This document shows, one piece after another, positions 47,547 to 58,893 of a stretch of DNA of 64,000 nucleotides. The DNA lies in assembly GCA_037974335.1 (NCBI GenBank), contig CM075729.1, positions 92,418,592 to 92,482,591 of the forward strand. The letters are read 5' to 3'. Position numbers and translations under genes: made by a program. Position 1 is the stretch's first letter, and each line of letters opens with the position of its first letter. The notes beneath the pieces are model-generated. The model did not search any database. It saw only the letters and a program-made list of their open reading frames with translations, and was not told the DNA's origin. Source of the DNA: Prionace glauca. Lineage: Eukaryota; Chordata; Chondrichthyes; Carcharhiniformes; Carcharhinidae.

Positions 47547-50195
47547 AGACTGTCAGATCGGAAGATTGAAACGTAACCAACAGAGGAAGTGAAAGAAGGA
47601 GCTCAGAACAGCTGGATGTTTGTTACTGAGACGGGAGAAAATGGTGAACCGTGTTCACTACCTCCAATCTCCCAGCACAGAAGGCACAGTGGGATACAGT
47701 CAGGAGGGAGTTATCCTGGGAATCCTCAACAACATTCCAGACTCCATGTAGTCTCTCGGTACCGTATCAAACACGGACAAGGAAACCTCCTCTGGTTACC
47801 ACAGACTGTCCCCCCCTCAGCTGATGAATCAGTTCTCCTCCATGTTGAACACCACTTGGAGGAAGCACTGAGGGTGGTAAGGACACAGAATGTACTCTGG
47901 GTGGGGAATTCAATGTCCATCACCAAGAGTTACTCAGTAGCACCACCACACACCGAGCTGGCTGGGTCCTAAAGGACATCGCTGCTAGACTGGGACTGCG
48001 GCAGGTGGGGAGGGAACCAACAAGAGGGAGAAACATACTTGACCTCACCCTCACCAACCTGCCTGTTACAGATGGATCTGTCCATGGCAGTATCAGTGGG
48101 AGTGACCACCGCACAGTCCTTGTGGAGATAAAATCCCATCTTCACATTGAGGATACCCTCCATCATGTTGTGTGGCACTACCACCGTGTTAAATGGGATA
48201 GATTTCAAACAGATCTAGAAACTCAAAACTGGGCATCCATGAGGCGCTGTGGGCCATCAGCAGCAGCAGAATTGTACTCAACCACAACCTGTAACCTCAT
48301 GGCCCAGCTTATCCCCCACTCTACCATTACCATCAAGCCAGGGGATCAACCCTGGTTCAATAAAGAGTGCAGGAGGGCATGGCAGGAGCAACTGCAGATA
48401 CACTGAAAAATTAGGAGTTAATCTGGTGAAGCTTCAACACAGAGACTGTGTGTCAAAGAGTAGAAGCAACAACCGATAAACAGAGCTGAACCATTCCACA
48501 ACCAATGGATCAGATCAAAGCTCTGTAGTCCTGCCATATCCAGCTGAGAATGGTGGTGGACAATTAAACAACTCAGTGGAGGAGGAGGTTCACAAATATC
48601 CCCCTCCTCAATGATGGAGGAACCCATCAGTGCAAAATTAAAGACTGATACATTTACAACTGGGTACCACAAAGACTTTGTCTCCTGACAATAATCCAGC
48701 AATGGTCCTGAAGACTTGTGCTCCAGAACTTGTTATGCCCCTAGCCAAGCTGTTCCAGTACAGCTACAACACTGGCATTTATCCGGCAATGTGGAAAATT
48801 GTCCAGGTATGTCCTGGACACCAAAAAACAGGATTAATCTATTCTGGCCTCTTACTGCCCCATCAGTCCACTCTCACTCACCAGTAAAGTGATTGAAATC
48901 GTTCACAGTTCTATCAAGCAGCACTTACTCAGCAATACCCTGCTCAGTGACACTCAGTCTGGGTTCTGCCAGGGTCACTCAGTTCCTGTCCTCATTACAG
49001 CCTTGATTCAAACATGGACAAAAGAGCTGAACTCCAGAGGTGAGGTGAGAGTGACTGCCCTTAACATCAAGGCAGCATTTGAGTGTGGCATCAAGGAGCC
49101 CTCGCAAAACTGGAGCCAATGGGAATCAGGGAGAAACTCTCCGCTGGCTGGAGTCACATCCAGCACAAAGGAAGTTGAAGTGTAAGTATTAGTGTCACAA
49201 GCACGCTTACATTAACACTGCAATGTAGTTACCAGGAAAATCTCTTAGTCACCACACTCCAGCGCCTGTTTGGGTACACTGAGGGAGAATTTAGCATTAC
49301 CAATGCACCTAACCAGCAGGTCATTCGTATTGTGGGAGGAAACCGGAACACCTGGAGGAAACCCAAGCAGACATGGTGAGAACATGCAAACTCCACACAG
49401 ACAGTGACCCATGCCAAGAATCAAACCTGGGTCCTTGGCGCTGTGAGGCAGTAGTGTTATCGAGTGTGTCACCGTGCCACCCAATACGATGAGAAAATGG
49501 TTGTGGTTAGCAGATTTCAATCTGAGATTGCTTTGGGACATCACTGCAGGAGTTCCTCAGGGTCGTGTCTGAGACACAACCATCTTCAGCTGCTTCAGTA
49601 ATGACCTTCAGAAGTGGGGATGTTCACTGATGATTACACAAAGCTCAGCACCATTCACAACTCCTCAGATATTGAAGCAGTAACATTCGTACCACACAAG
49701 TACCACGGAATCACCATCTCCAACAAGAGAGAATTTGAACATCTCCCCTTGACATTCAATGTCATTACCATCGCTGAATCCCCCACTGTAAAATCCTGTT
49801 GGTTCTGATTGACCAGAAACTGAACAGGACCAGCCTATAAATACTGTGTCTACAAGAGAAGGTCAGTGGATAGGAATCCTGCAGCCAGTAACTCACATCC
49901 TGACTCTCCAAAGCCTGTCCACCATCTACAAGGCACAAGTCTGGAGTGTGATGGAATAGCCTCCACTTGTCTGGATGAGTCGAGCTCCAGCAACACTCGA
50001 GAAGCTCAACATCATCCAGGACAAAGCAGCCCCACTTGATTGGCACCCCATTCACAAACATTAAATCCCTCCACCACTGTCGAACAGTGGCAGCAGTGTG
50101 TGCCATCTATAAGATGCCCTGCATGAACTCACCAAGGTTCCTGAGGCAGCACCTTCAAAACCCATGACCACTATCATCTGGAAAGACAATGGTAG
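47547..50195 (+). mobile_element. EN-RT non-LTR retrotransposon, broken, unit-2 copy
   Basis: Counterpart of 21773-24436. A minus-strand SINE is nested at 49184-49481. A tandem 'atcaaggcagcattt' repeat near 23290-23325 in unit 1 is single here. It ends at the unit junction 50196. Confidence 0.75.
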
Positions 50196-51779
50196 CAGTG
50201 ACACTAAGATAGGTGGGAAAAGTAAATTATCAAGAGGAGGTAGAGAGTCTGCAAGGGGACAGAGACAAGGGAAGTGAGTGGCTAACATTTGCAATACAAC
50301 CTGGGTAAATGTGAAGGTGTCCACTTTGGCAGGAAGAATAGAAAAGCAGTAAACTATTGAAATGGAGAGAGATTGTACAACTCGGTGCTACAGAGGGATC
50401 TGGCTGTCCTGGGACATCAATCACAACAAGTTCGTCTGCAGCTCCAGCAAGTGATTAGGAAGACAGATGGAATGTCGGAGTTTATTACAAGGAGAATGGA
50501 ATATAAAAATAGGGAAGTTTTACTGCAGCTGTACAGGGTCTTGTTGAGACCACATCTGGAATACTGTGTACAGTTAAGGTCTCCTTATTTGGAAAAGGAT
50601 ATCATTGTGTTAGAAGCAGTTCAGAGAAGATTCACCCGACACATTCCTGGGGTGAGGGGTTACCTCATGAAGAAAAGTTGGACAGGTTGGGCCTGAACCC
50701 ATTGGAGTTTAGAAGAATGAGAGGTGATCTTATTGAAACATATCAGATTGTGAGGGGACTGACAGAGTGGATACCAGGAGGATGGTGCCTCTTCTGGGGC
50801 AGAGTGAGATGTGAATACAGAGGAACAAAGAGAATGAGCGACGTGCCACAGGGATCGATGCTGGGTCCATTGTTATTTGTCGTTTATATTAATGATTTGG
50901 ATGAGAATATAGGAGGTATGATTAATAAGTTTGCAAATGACACCAAGATTGATGGCATAGTGGACAGTGAAGAAAGTTACCTCCAATTGCAACCGGAATT
51001 GGACCAGTGGGCTGACAAATGGCAACTGGAGTTTAAGTTAGATAAATGCGAGGTGATGTATTTTGGCAGATTGAACCGGAGCAGGACTTACTCAGTTAAT
51101 GGTAGGTCATTGAAGAGAGTTACAGAACAAAGAGATTGAGGGGTATATGTTCATAGCTCCTTGAAAGTGGAGTCACAGGTGGACAGAGTGGTGAAGAAGG
51201 CATTCGGCATGCTTGGTTTCATTGGGCAGAACATTGGATACTGAAATCAGGACGTCTTGTTGAAGTTACACAAGACATTAATAAGGCCACACTTGGAATA
51301 CTGTGTACAGTTCTGGTCATCCTGTTATAGAAAGGATATTATTAAACGAGAAAGAGTGCATCAAAAATTTACACGGAGGCTACCGGGACTTGATGGTTTG
51401 GGTTACAAGGAGAGGCTGGACTTTTTTCTCTGGAGCGTAGAAGGCTGAGGGGTGATCTTACAGAGGTCGATAAACTAATGAAGTGCATAGATCAACTAGA
51501 TATTCAATATCTTTTCCCAAAGATAGGGTAGTCTAAAACTAGATAGCATAGGTTTCAGGTGAGAGAGGAGAGATACAAAAGGGTCCAAATGGGCAACTTT
51601 TTCACACAGAGCGTGGTGAGTGTCTGGAACAAGCTGCCAGAGGTAGTAATAGTCGCAGGCACAATCTTGTCTTTTAAAAAGCATTTAGGCAGTTACATGG
51701 GTAAGATGGGTGCAGACGGATATGGGCCAAATGCAGCAATTGGGGTTAGGGGTTGAAAAAAAAGGCGGCATGCGCAAGT
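50196..51779 (+). mobile_element. CR1-type LINE fragments at the start of unit 3
   Basis: Counterparts of 234-1820 without the private unit-2 LINE. The frame at 50678-51139 joins a post-RT piece to an RT piece (DVPQGSMLGPLLFVVYINDL), which shows that two CR1 copies abut here. The catalytic box reads Phe-Ala-Asn-Asp. Confidence 0.75.
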
Positions 51780-53406
51780 ACCGGAAGATTGGAAAACGGC
51801 TAATGTTACGCCATTCTTTAAGAAGGGTGCCAGGCAAGAGGCAGGGAATTATAGGCCGGTTAGTTTAACGTCTGTTGTAGGAAAAATGTTAGAATCCGTG
51901 ATCAAGGAGAATATAGCGAGGCATCTTGAGGAGAATTGCTTGATTGAGCAGACGCAGCACGATTTCGTTAAGGGGAAGTCGTGTCTGACGAATTTATTGG
52001 AGTTCTGTGAGGATGTGTCTAGGGCGGTGGATAGAGGAGAGCCGGTGGATGTGGTCTTTCTTGATTTTCAGAAGGCGTTTGATAAGGTGCCGCACAAGAG
52101 GTTATTGCAGAAGGTCAGGGGGCATGGAGTTGGGGGTAGGGTGTTAGCGTGGATAGAGGATTGGCTGTCAAATAGGAGGCAGAGAGTGGGGGTCAATGGG
52201 TGCTATTCGGATTGGCGGTTGGTGACTAGTGGTGTGCCCCAGGGGTCGGTTCTGGGGCCTCAGCTATTTACCATTTACATAGATGATCTGGAGGAGGGAA
52301 CCGAGTGTATGGTGTCGAAATTTGCTGATGACACCAATTTTGGTGGAACGGCAAATTGTGCGGAGGGTGTGGAGAGTCTGCAGGAGGATCTAGGTAGGCT
52401 GGGTGAATGGGCCAGGAAATGGCAAATGGAATTTAATGTTGGCAAATGTGAGTTTGTCCACTTTGGTAGGAATAATGGTAGGAAGGACTATTACTTACGT
52501 GGCAAAAAACTGCAACGTGCAACGGTGCAGAGGGACCTCGGGGTCCTTGTGCATGAGTCCCTATATTGGACCTCCCTGATCCTCACACATTAGGCATAGA
52601 CTAGAGTCATGAATAGGTCACTGACCATGGGACGGCGGCGCGGGCTCGTTGGGCCGAAGGGCCTGTTTCTCGTGCTGTTTTGTTCTTTGTTCTTTGTTCT
52701 TTGAGTCGCAAAAACCCAGCCTGCAGTTGCAGCAGGTGGTCAGGAAGGCTAATGGGATGCTGGCCTTCATAGCGAGGGGGATTGAATATAAAAGTAGGGA
52801 GGTCTTGCTGCAGCTGTATAGGGCACTGGTGAGGCCGCAGCTGGAGTACTGTGTGCAGTTTTGGTCGCCGCACTAACGCAAGGATATTTTAGCCTTGGAG
52901 GGAGTGCAGAGGACGTTTACTAGGCTGATTCCGGAGTTGAGGGGGTTGAACTATGAGGAGAGGCTGAATAAACTAGGCTTGTACTCGTTAGAGTTTAGAA
53001 GAATGAGGGGAGATCTCATTGAGACGTATAAGATGTTGAATGGGATGGATAGGATAGAGGTGGAGAGGCTCTTCCCACTCAGAACGGACAGTAGGACTAG
53101 AGGGCACAGCCTCAGGATAAAGGGGGGGCGGTTTTAAACAGAGTTGAGGAGGAACTTCTTCACTCAAAGGGTGGTGAATCTCTGGAATTCTCTGCCCGTT
53201 GAAGTGGTGGAGGCTGCCTCGCTAAATATTTTTAGGACGCGGGTTGATGGGTTTTTGATAGGCAAGGGCATTAAGGGTTATGGGGAGAGGGCGGGAAGGT
53301 GGAACTGAGCCACGACAGATTAGCCATGATCTTATTGAATGGTGGGGCAGGCTCGAAGGGCTAGATGGCCTACTCCTGCTCTTATTTCTTATGTTCTTAT
53401 GCTCTT
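51780..53406 (+). mobile_element. CR1-type LINE insertion shared by units 2 and 3 (unit-3 copy)
   Basis: Flanked by AAGT (51776-51779 and 53407-53410). The RT frame 51886-52593 is open through SKFADDTNFGG. It is 1,627 bp, which equals the 1,479 bp of the unit-2 copy plus the 144-bp nested insertion and its 4-bp site repeat. The TAA after LEYCVQFWSPH is shared with unit 2. Confidence 0.92.
52560..52703 (+). mobile_element. 144-bp LINE 3'-tail insertion, private to unit 3
   Basis: It corresponds to the last part of the 3' UTR of the LINE at 32904-33731 (cctatattggacctccctga to the TTCTTTG repeats). Flanked by AGTC (52556-52559 and 52704-52707). The host CR1 is uninterrupted in unit 2. Confidence 0.93.
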
Positions 53407-53454
53407 AAGTTAGGCTGAAGGGCCTGTTTCCTCGCTGCAAAACTCTATGACGCT

Positions 53455-53935
53455 ATGACATAAAGTGAGGGAGAAACTGAGAGGAATAGAGGGTGGGAGA
53501 ATGAGAAGAGACAAAGAAGGAGTGAATGAGAGAGTAAACAAAGAGGTGAGACAGGAAGGAAAAGAAAGGGAGATAGCAAGAGTGTGGTGGATAAAGACAG
53601 AGACTAATGGAGACTTACTCAAAGAGTGAAAGAGATAACAATTGAGGGAGTGATATCAATAGAGTGAGGGAGACAGAGACTGAGGGACAGATATCGAGAG
53701 AGAAAGACTGAGAATGAGACTGAGGGACAAATATTGAGAGAGAGAGAGACGGCGAGTGAGGGAGAGATATCGAGAGAGTGAGAGACAAAGACTGAGGGAC
53801 AAATATTGAGAGAGAGAGACAGCGAGTGAGGGAGAGATATCGAAAGAGTGAGATACAGAGTCTGAGGGACAGGGACTGAGGGACAGAGTCTGAGGGACAG
53901 ATACTGAGAGAGGGGGAGAGAAGAAGAGGAAGTGA
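53455..53935. repeat. GA-rich low-complexity tract upstream of V3
   Basis: Counterpart of 28400-28925 with a slightly different number of short repeats. Confidence 0.85.
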
Positions 53936-54013
53936 AAGGTGCTGACGTGGTTTCTCTGGGTCAGACCATTTACAAACTGAGGAACAGGCAGTGAGACTCT
54001 CACAGGCTGCAGC

Positions 54014-54022
54014 TTTATAAAG
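54014..54022 (+). promoter_or_regulatory. TATA box of V3 promoter
   Basis: TTTATAAAG lies 68 bp before the V3 ATG. Confidence 0.65.
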
Positions 54023-54081
54023 CAGAGCCCAGTGAAGGGAGAGTTTATCAGTAACCAGGCACAGGGACACGAGCACACACC

Positions 54082-54613
54082 ATGATTTCAGCCATCCAGC
54101 TGCTCTGGCCTCTGGCATTCTGCATCGCAGGTACAAATCTCTCTCCTTCCACCTTGAATATTTCCCTGCTCTCCATTTCAATCCAATTCTCCTGACTTGT
54201 GATTGAAGGGAAAATGCTGAAAGGAGAGGAACAGTCAGTGTCTCCAACAATATCTCATTGTACAGCCTCTTTCTGTGACAGTTCTTACTTCACTCTGTTT
54301 CTCTATTATCCTCAGGTATCAATGGAGACATCAGCGTGACCCAGACTCCCCCGGTGCTGTCAGTGAGCCTGGGCCAGTCCGTCACCATCACCTGTACGAC
54401 CAGTCAATCTGTTAGCAATTACATGAGTTGGTACCAACAGCGAGAAGGACAGAAACCGGCTCTGCTGATCTACTATGCATCAACTCGATTCACAGGAGTA
54501 TCCGACCGATTCACCGGCAGTGGATCTGGGACAAGATTCACCATGACAATCAGCAATGTTCAGAATGAGGATGTCGCTGATTATTACTGTCAGCAAAGCT
54601 ACAGCTCCCCCTA
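54082..54613 (+). CDS. Immunoglobulin light-chain V segment 3 (kappa-like), leader plus V exon
   Basis: Leader exon 54082-54130, V exon 54316-54613, all open. Mature start is about [19 protein letters not shown]. Cys23, Trp35 and Cys88 have kappa spacing, and FR3 reads [16 protein letters not shown]. The germline CDR3 end CQQSYSSPY closely resembles kappa V genes of other vertebrates. V3 has the most canonical framework of the three. Confidence 0.94.
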
Positions 54614-54641
54614 CACAGTGATACAGAGCCTTACAAAAACC
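54614..54641 (+). promoter_or_regulatory. V3 recombination signal, 12-bp spacer
   Basis: CACAGTG (54614-54620), 12-bp spacer, ACAAAAACC (54633-54641). Confidence 0.95.
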
Positions 54642-54647
54642 CCAATA

Positions 54648-56161
54648 CACACAGCACCACCTCCTGTACTGACACATCCCACAGATTTATATAATATATA
54701 ATAATGGACACACAGCACCACCTCCTGTACTGACACATCCCACAGTTTTATATAATATATAATAATGGACACACAGTCCCACCTCCTGTACTGACACATC
54801 CCACAGTTTTATATAATATATAATAATGGACACACAGTCCCACCTCCTGTACTGACACATCCCACAGTTTTATATAATATATAATAATGGACACACAGTC
54901 CCACCTCCTGTACTGATACATCCCACAGTTTTATATAATATATAATAATGGACACACAGTCCCACCTCCTGTACTGACACATCCCACAGTTTTATGTAAT
55001 ATATAATAATGGACACACAGTCCCACCTCCTGTACTGACACATCCCACACTTTTATATAATATATAATAACGGACACACAGTCCCACCTCCTGTACTGAC
55101 ACATCCCACAGTTTTATATAATATATAATAATGGACACACAGTCCCACCTCCTGTACTGACACATCCCACAGTTTTATATAATATATAATAATGGACATA
55201 CAGTCCCACCTCCTGTACTGACACATCCCACAGTTTTATATAATATATAATAATGGACACACAGTCCCACCTCCTGTACTGACACATCCCACAGTTTTAT
55301 ATAATATATAATAATGGACACACAGTCCCACCTCCTGTACTGACACATCCCACAGTTTTATATAATATATAATAATGGACACACAGTCCCACCTCCTGTA
55401 CTGACACATCCCACAGTTTTATATAATATATAATAATGGACACACAGTCCCACCTCCTGTACTGACACATCCCACAGTTTTATATAATATATAATAATGG
55501 ACACACAGTCCCACCTCCTGTACTGACACATCCCACAGTTTTATATAATATATAATAATGGACACACAGTCCCACCTCCTGTACTGACACATCCCACAGT
55601 TTTATATAATATATAATAATGGACACACAGTCCCATCTCCTGTACTGACACATCCCACAGTTTTATATAATATATAATAATGGACACACAGCACCACCTC
55701 CTGTACTGACACATCCCACAGTTTTATATAATATTTAATAATATACACACAATCCCACCTCCTGTACTGACACATCCCACAGTTTTATATAATATGTAAT
55801 AATGGACACACAGTCCCACCTCCTGTACTGACACATCCCACAGTTTTATATAATATGTAATAATGGACACACAGTCCCACCTCCTGTACTGACACATCCC
55901 ACAGTTTTATATAATATATAATAATGGACACACAGTCCCACCTCCTGTACTGAGACATCCCACAGTTTTATATAATATATAATAATGGACACACAGTCCC
56001 ACCTCCTGTACTGACACATCCCACAGTTTTATATAATATATAATAATGGACACACAGTCCCACCTCCTGTACTGACACATCCCACAGTTTTATATAATAT
56101 ATAATAATGGACACACAGTCCCACCTCCTGTACTGACACATCCCACAGTTTTATATAATAT
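54648..56161. repeat. 61-bp minisatellite, ~25 copies, between V3 and J3
   Basis: Same unit as in clusters 1 and 2. Several copies carry private changes (for example aatatacacac near 55740, ctgagacatcc near 55952). Confidence 0.95.
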
Positions 56162-56435
56162 TTAATGAACACAAGAAAGGAAACTGAACAAATTATTTGC
56201 ACTGTCCACTACACACTCCAGTCCCTGTGGTGTCCACCGCTCGCTGAAGGCCTTGAGTTTCCCTCTTACTCTCCATGCCCACATATGAAGAGCAGCTGAA
56301 AAATTTATCATCTCAAATTAGAATTCTCAATTCTCCCAACAAAACACAGAGATATTGAGAGAAACAGAGAGAGAGAAAGAGTGAGAGAGAAAGAGTGAGA
56401 GAGAAAGATGAGTGAGTGAGTGAGTCAGAGACAGA

Positions 56436-56474
56436 GGTTTTTGTACAGCTCCTCCACTGGAAGCTGTCAGTGTG
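56436..56474 (+). promoter_or_regulatory. J3 recombination signal, 23-bp spacer
   Basis: GGTTTTTGT (56436-56444), 23-bp spacer, CAGTGTG (56468-56474). Confidence 0.93.
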
Positions 56475-56509
56475 CTTTACGTTTGGTAAAGGAACCAAAC
56501 TCAGACTGA
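56475..56509 (+). CDS. Immunoglobulin light-chain J segment 3
   Basis: It encodes FTFGKGTKLRL, identical in bases to J1, with donor GTAAGT at 56510. Confidence 0.93.
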
Positions 56510-57699
56510 GTAAGTAAAGCCCAATCCTCCGTTATTAACCCTTTCAATGCTGAAACTTTCTCAAACACAAATACTGAAGAGTTGAAGGTGTTAGTGAGGA
56601 AGCTGCAGTCAATGAAATGGTTGATTGAAGAACACTGTGTAGAACAGGGAGTCCAGCTGTATTTCTTTCCTTCCATTCCCCCCTTTAAGCAGCAAGATAT
56701 AAGTAAGCAGCTTTTACCCACCGTGTGGAGGAGATCTGGACGTTTGCAGACTGTGTTCACATTCCTGCAGCATGGAGTGAAATCACTCTCGACTCCTGTC
56801 AGTCTCAGTGTGACACACACAGGCAGAGTTTGATGTGAAGTTGAACTCTCTGTCTCACTCTCTGATATAACTGATCACAGCAGCAGCACAGTCAGACACC
56901 GAGGTGCCACCTGCCCCAGCTTTCACTCTGCTCTCTCCACTCCCTGCTTATCTCTTGCTGAAGTTCTGATGACAAACAGCCACAGCAGGGCTCACAATCC
57001 AGTGGCTTCAGTGTTCCAGGCTTTTGGGGAGACTCTGTTACTTTCTCTTTGGGATTAGTTCAATCCAATATTTATCCCGGATCCAACATCACTGAAAATG
57101 CTGATTCTTTTCACCCGATTCTCCAAAAGATCTTCTAACCCAGGCTCCCTGTAACCCTGCGCATTTACCATTGCTAACCCACCTAAAGAACACACTCGGG
57201 GTAATTTAGCATGGCCAATCCATCTAACCTGGAGACCTTTGGAATGGGGGAGGAAACTGGAGCACCCCGAAAAATGTCTCAACTCACATTCTGTCACCCC
57301 AGCACCAGTACACACAGCTCAGGGATACAGTTGGATTTTTAACCCATTTCCCTGTTGTTTCCTGAAATGTAACAAACAAACATGTCTTTCACCCAGAATT
57401 AGTTTACTTTGAACTCAGACCATTTCCACATTCTGGGATATAACTCAACAGGAGATGGGTTTTAGATTCTGCTGAGATGTGACAATCAGTCTCCATTGTC
57501 TCTGTAACCACAGGAGATTAAAGTTTAGTATTAGGCATTTTTTCCATCCGCATTTCTATTGACCGTTTGAAGAAGTCCCTGACACCATTCAGGTGTGACA
57601 TTCCATCTTCTCTCGGGTCTGGTCTGTCAAATATAATCCACATCGGAATTTTCCAGAAGTTGCTCACTTGACATTCTCGGCCATCTTGGCTCAGTCAGA
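56510..57699 (+). other. J3-C3 intron, left part
   Basis: Collinear with 31566-32757, with the same ~360-bp deletion relative to unit 1. Minus-strand SINE core at about 57140-57270. No gene recognised. Confidence 0.6.
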
Positions 57700-57845
57700 G
57701 TGTCATAGACATTTACAGCAACGAAAGAGGCCCTTCAGCCCATCCTGTCTCTGCTGGCCATCAAGCTCCTAACTATTCTGAACCCATTTTCCAACACTTG
57801 ATCCGGAGCCTTGTGTGCTTTGGAATTTCAAATGCTCATCTAAAT

Positions 57846-58673
57846 CCCTTGAGAGACGTCAGCTGAGGAGGGATCTAATAGAGGTTTATAAGATTATGAA
57901 GGGGATAGATAGAGTAAATGGTGGTAAGCTTTTTCCGCTATTAGAAATGGATAGAACGAGGGGTCACGGGCTTAGGGTGAGGGGGGCTCGGTATAAGACT
58001 AATATTAGAGGGCAGTTTTTCACACAAAGGGTAGTGGGGGTGTGGAATGCACTGCTGAGTAAGGTGGTGGAAGCAGGCACGCTGGGGTTGTTTAAGAGTC
58101 ACTTGGACAGCCACATGACCGGTCTACATATAGGGGGACACAGCAGGCCTTACTAAACATTGAAGGGTTGGGATTCAGTTTTAGCCTCAGGGATATAGTC
58201 TTTTTAATAATGAATTTTTGTCCACAGGCATTTAAGTCCAGCAAGGGGCATGCGTGCGGCAGGTTGTGGTGGGCTGCTCTTGGATGTTGCTTCGGGAGTT
58301 GCCTATTGCTTCATGTCATTAGTGTGCTTAAACTGGACCATCTCGAGGGCAACATGACAGCTCAGAGACTATCTCTATTGCTATGCGGACACATGGATTT
58401 GGGCCTGTGTCCGTGGGAGTTTGCGCGTTCTCCCCATGGTTGCGTGGGTTTCCTCCGGGTGCTCCGGTTTCCTCCCACATCCCAAAAATGTGCTTTTAGG
58501 CTGATTGATTGGGTAACAAATTGTCCCTATATTGGACCTCCCTGATCCTCACACATTAGGCATAGACTAAAATCATGAATAGGTCACTGACAATGGGACG
58601 GCGGCGCGGGCTCGTTGGGCCGAAGGGCCTGTTTCCCGTGCTGTGTTGTTCTTTGTTCTTTGTTCTTTGTTCT
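57846..58673 (+). mobile_element. 5'-truncated LINE with SINE-like 3' UTR, shared by units 2 and 3 (unit-3 copy)
   Basis: 828 bp, the same length as the unit-2 copy. TAAAT at 57841-57845 and 58674-58678. The C-terminal frame 57815-58156 is open. Confidence 0.92.
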
Positions 58674-58893
58674 TAAATACTTCTTAAATGGTGTGAGGGT
58701 TCCTGCCTCTACCACCCTTTCAGGGAGTGAGTTCCAGATTCCCAACACCCTCTGCGTGAAAAGGTTTTTCCTCCAATCCCTCAAAATCTTCTGTTTCTGA
58801 AATTAAATCTGTGCTCCATGGCTTTTGAATCGACTGCTAAAAGGGAAAAAGTTCCTTCGTATCTGCTCTGTGTCTTCATAATTCTGACCTGCT

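Larger units (their letters stand above)
24437..50195 (+). repeat. Tandem unit 2 of the light-chain cluster array
   Basis: This unit is collinear with unit 1 and about 1.56 kb longer. Shared with unit 3 are LINE insertions at 26879-28357 and 32904-33731 and two deletions in the J-C intron. Private to it are an 858-bp CR1 at 24894-25751 and the inverted palindrome loop near 38471-38499. Confidence 0.85.
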
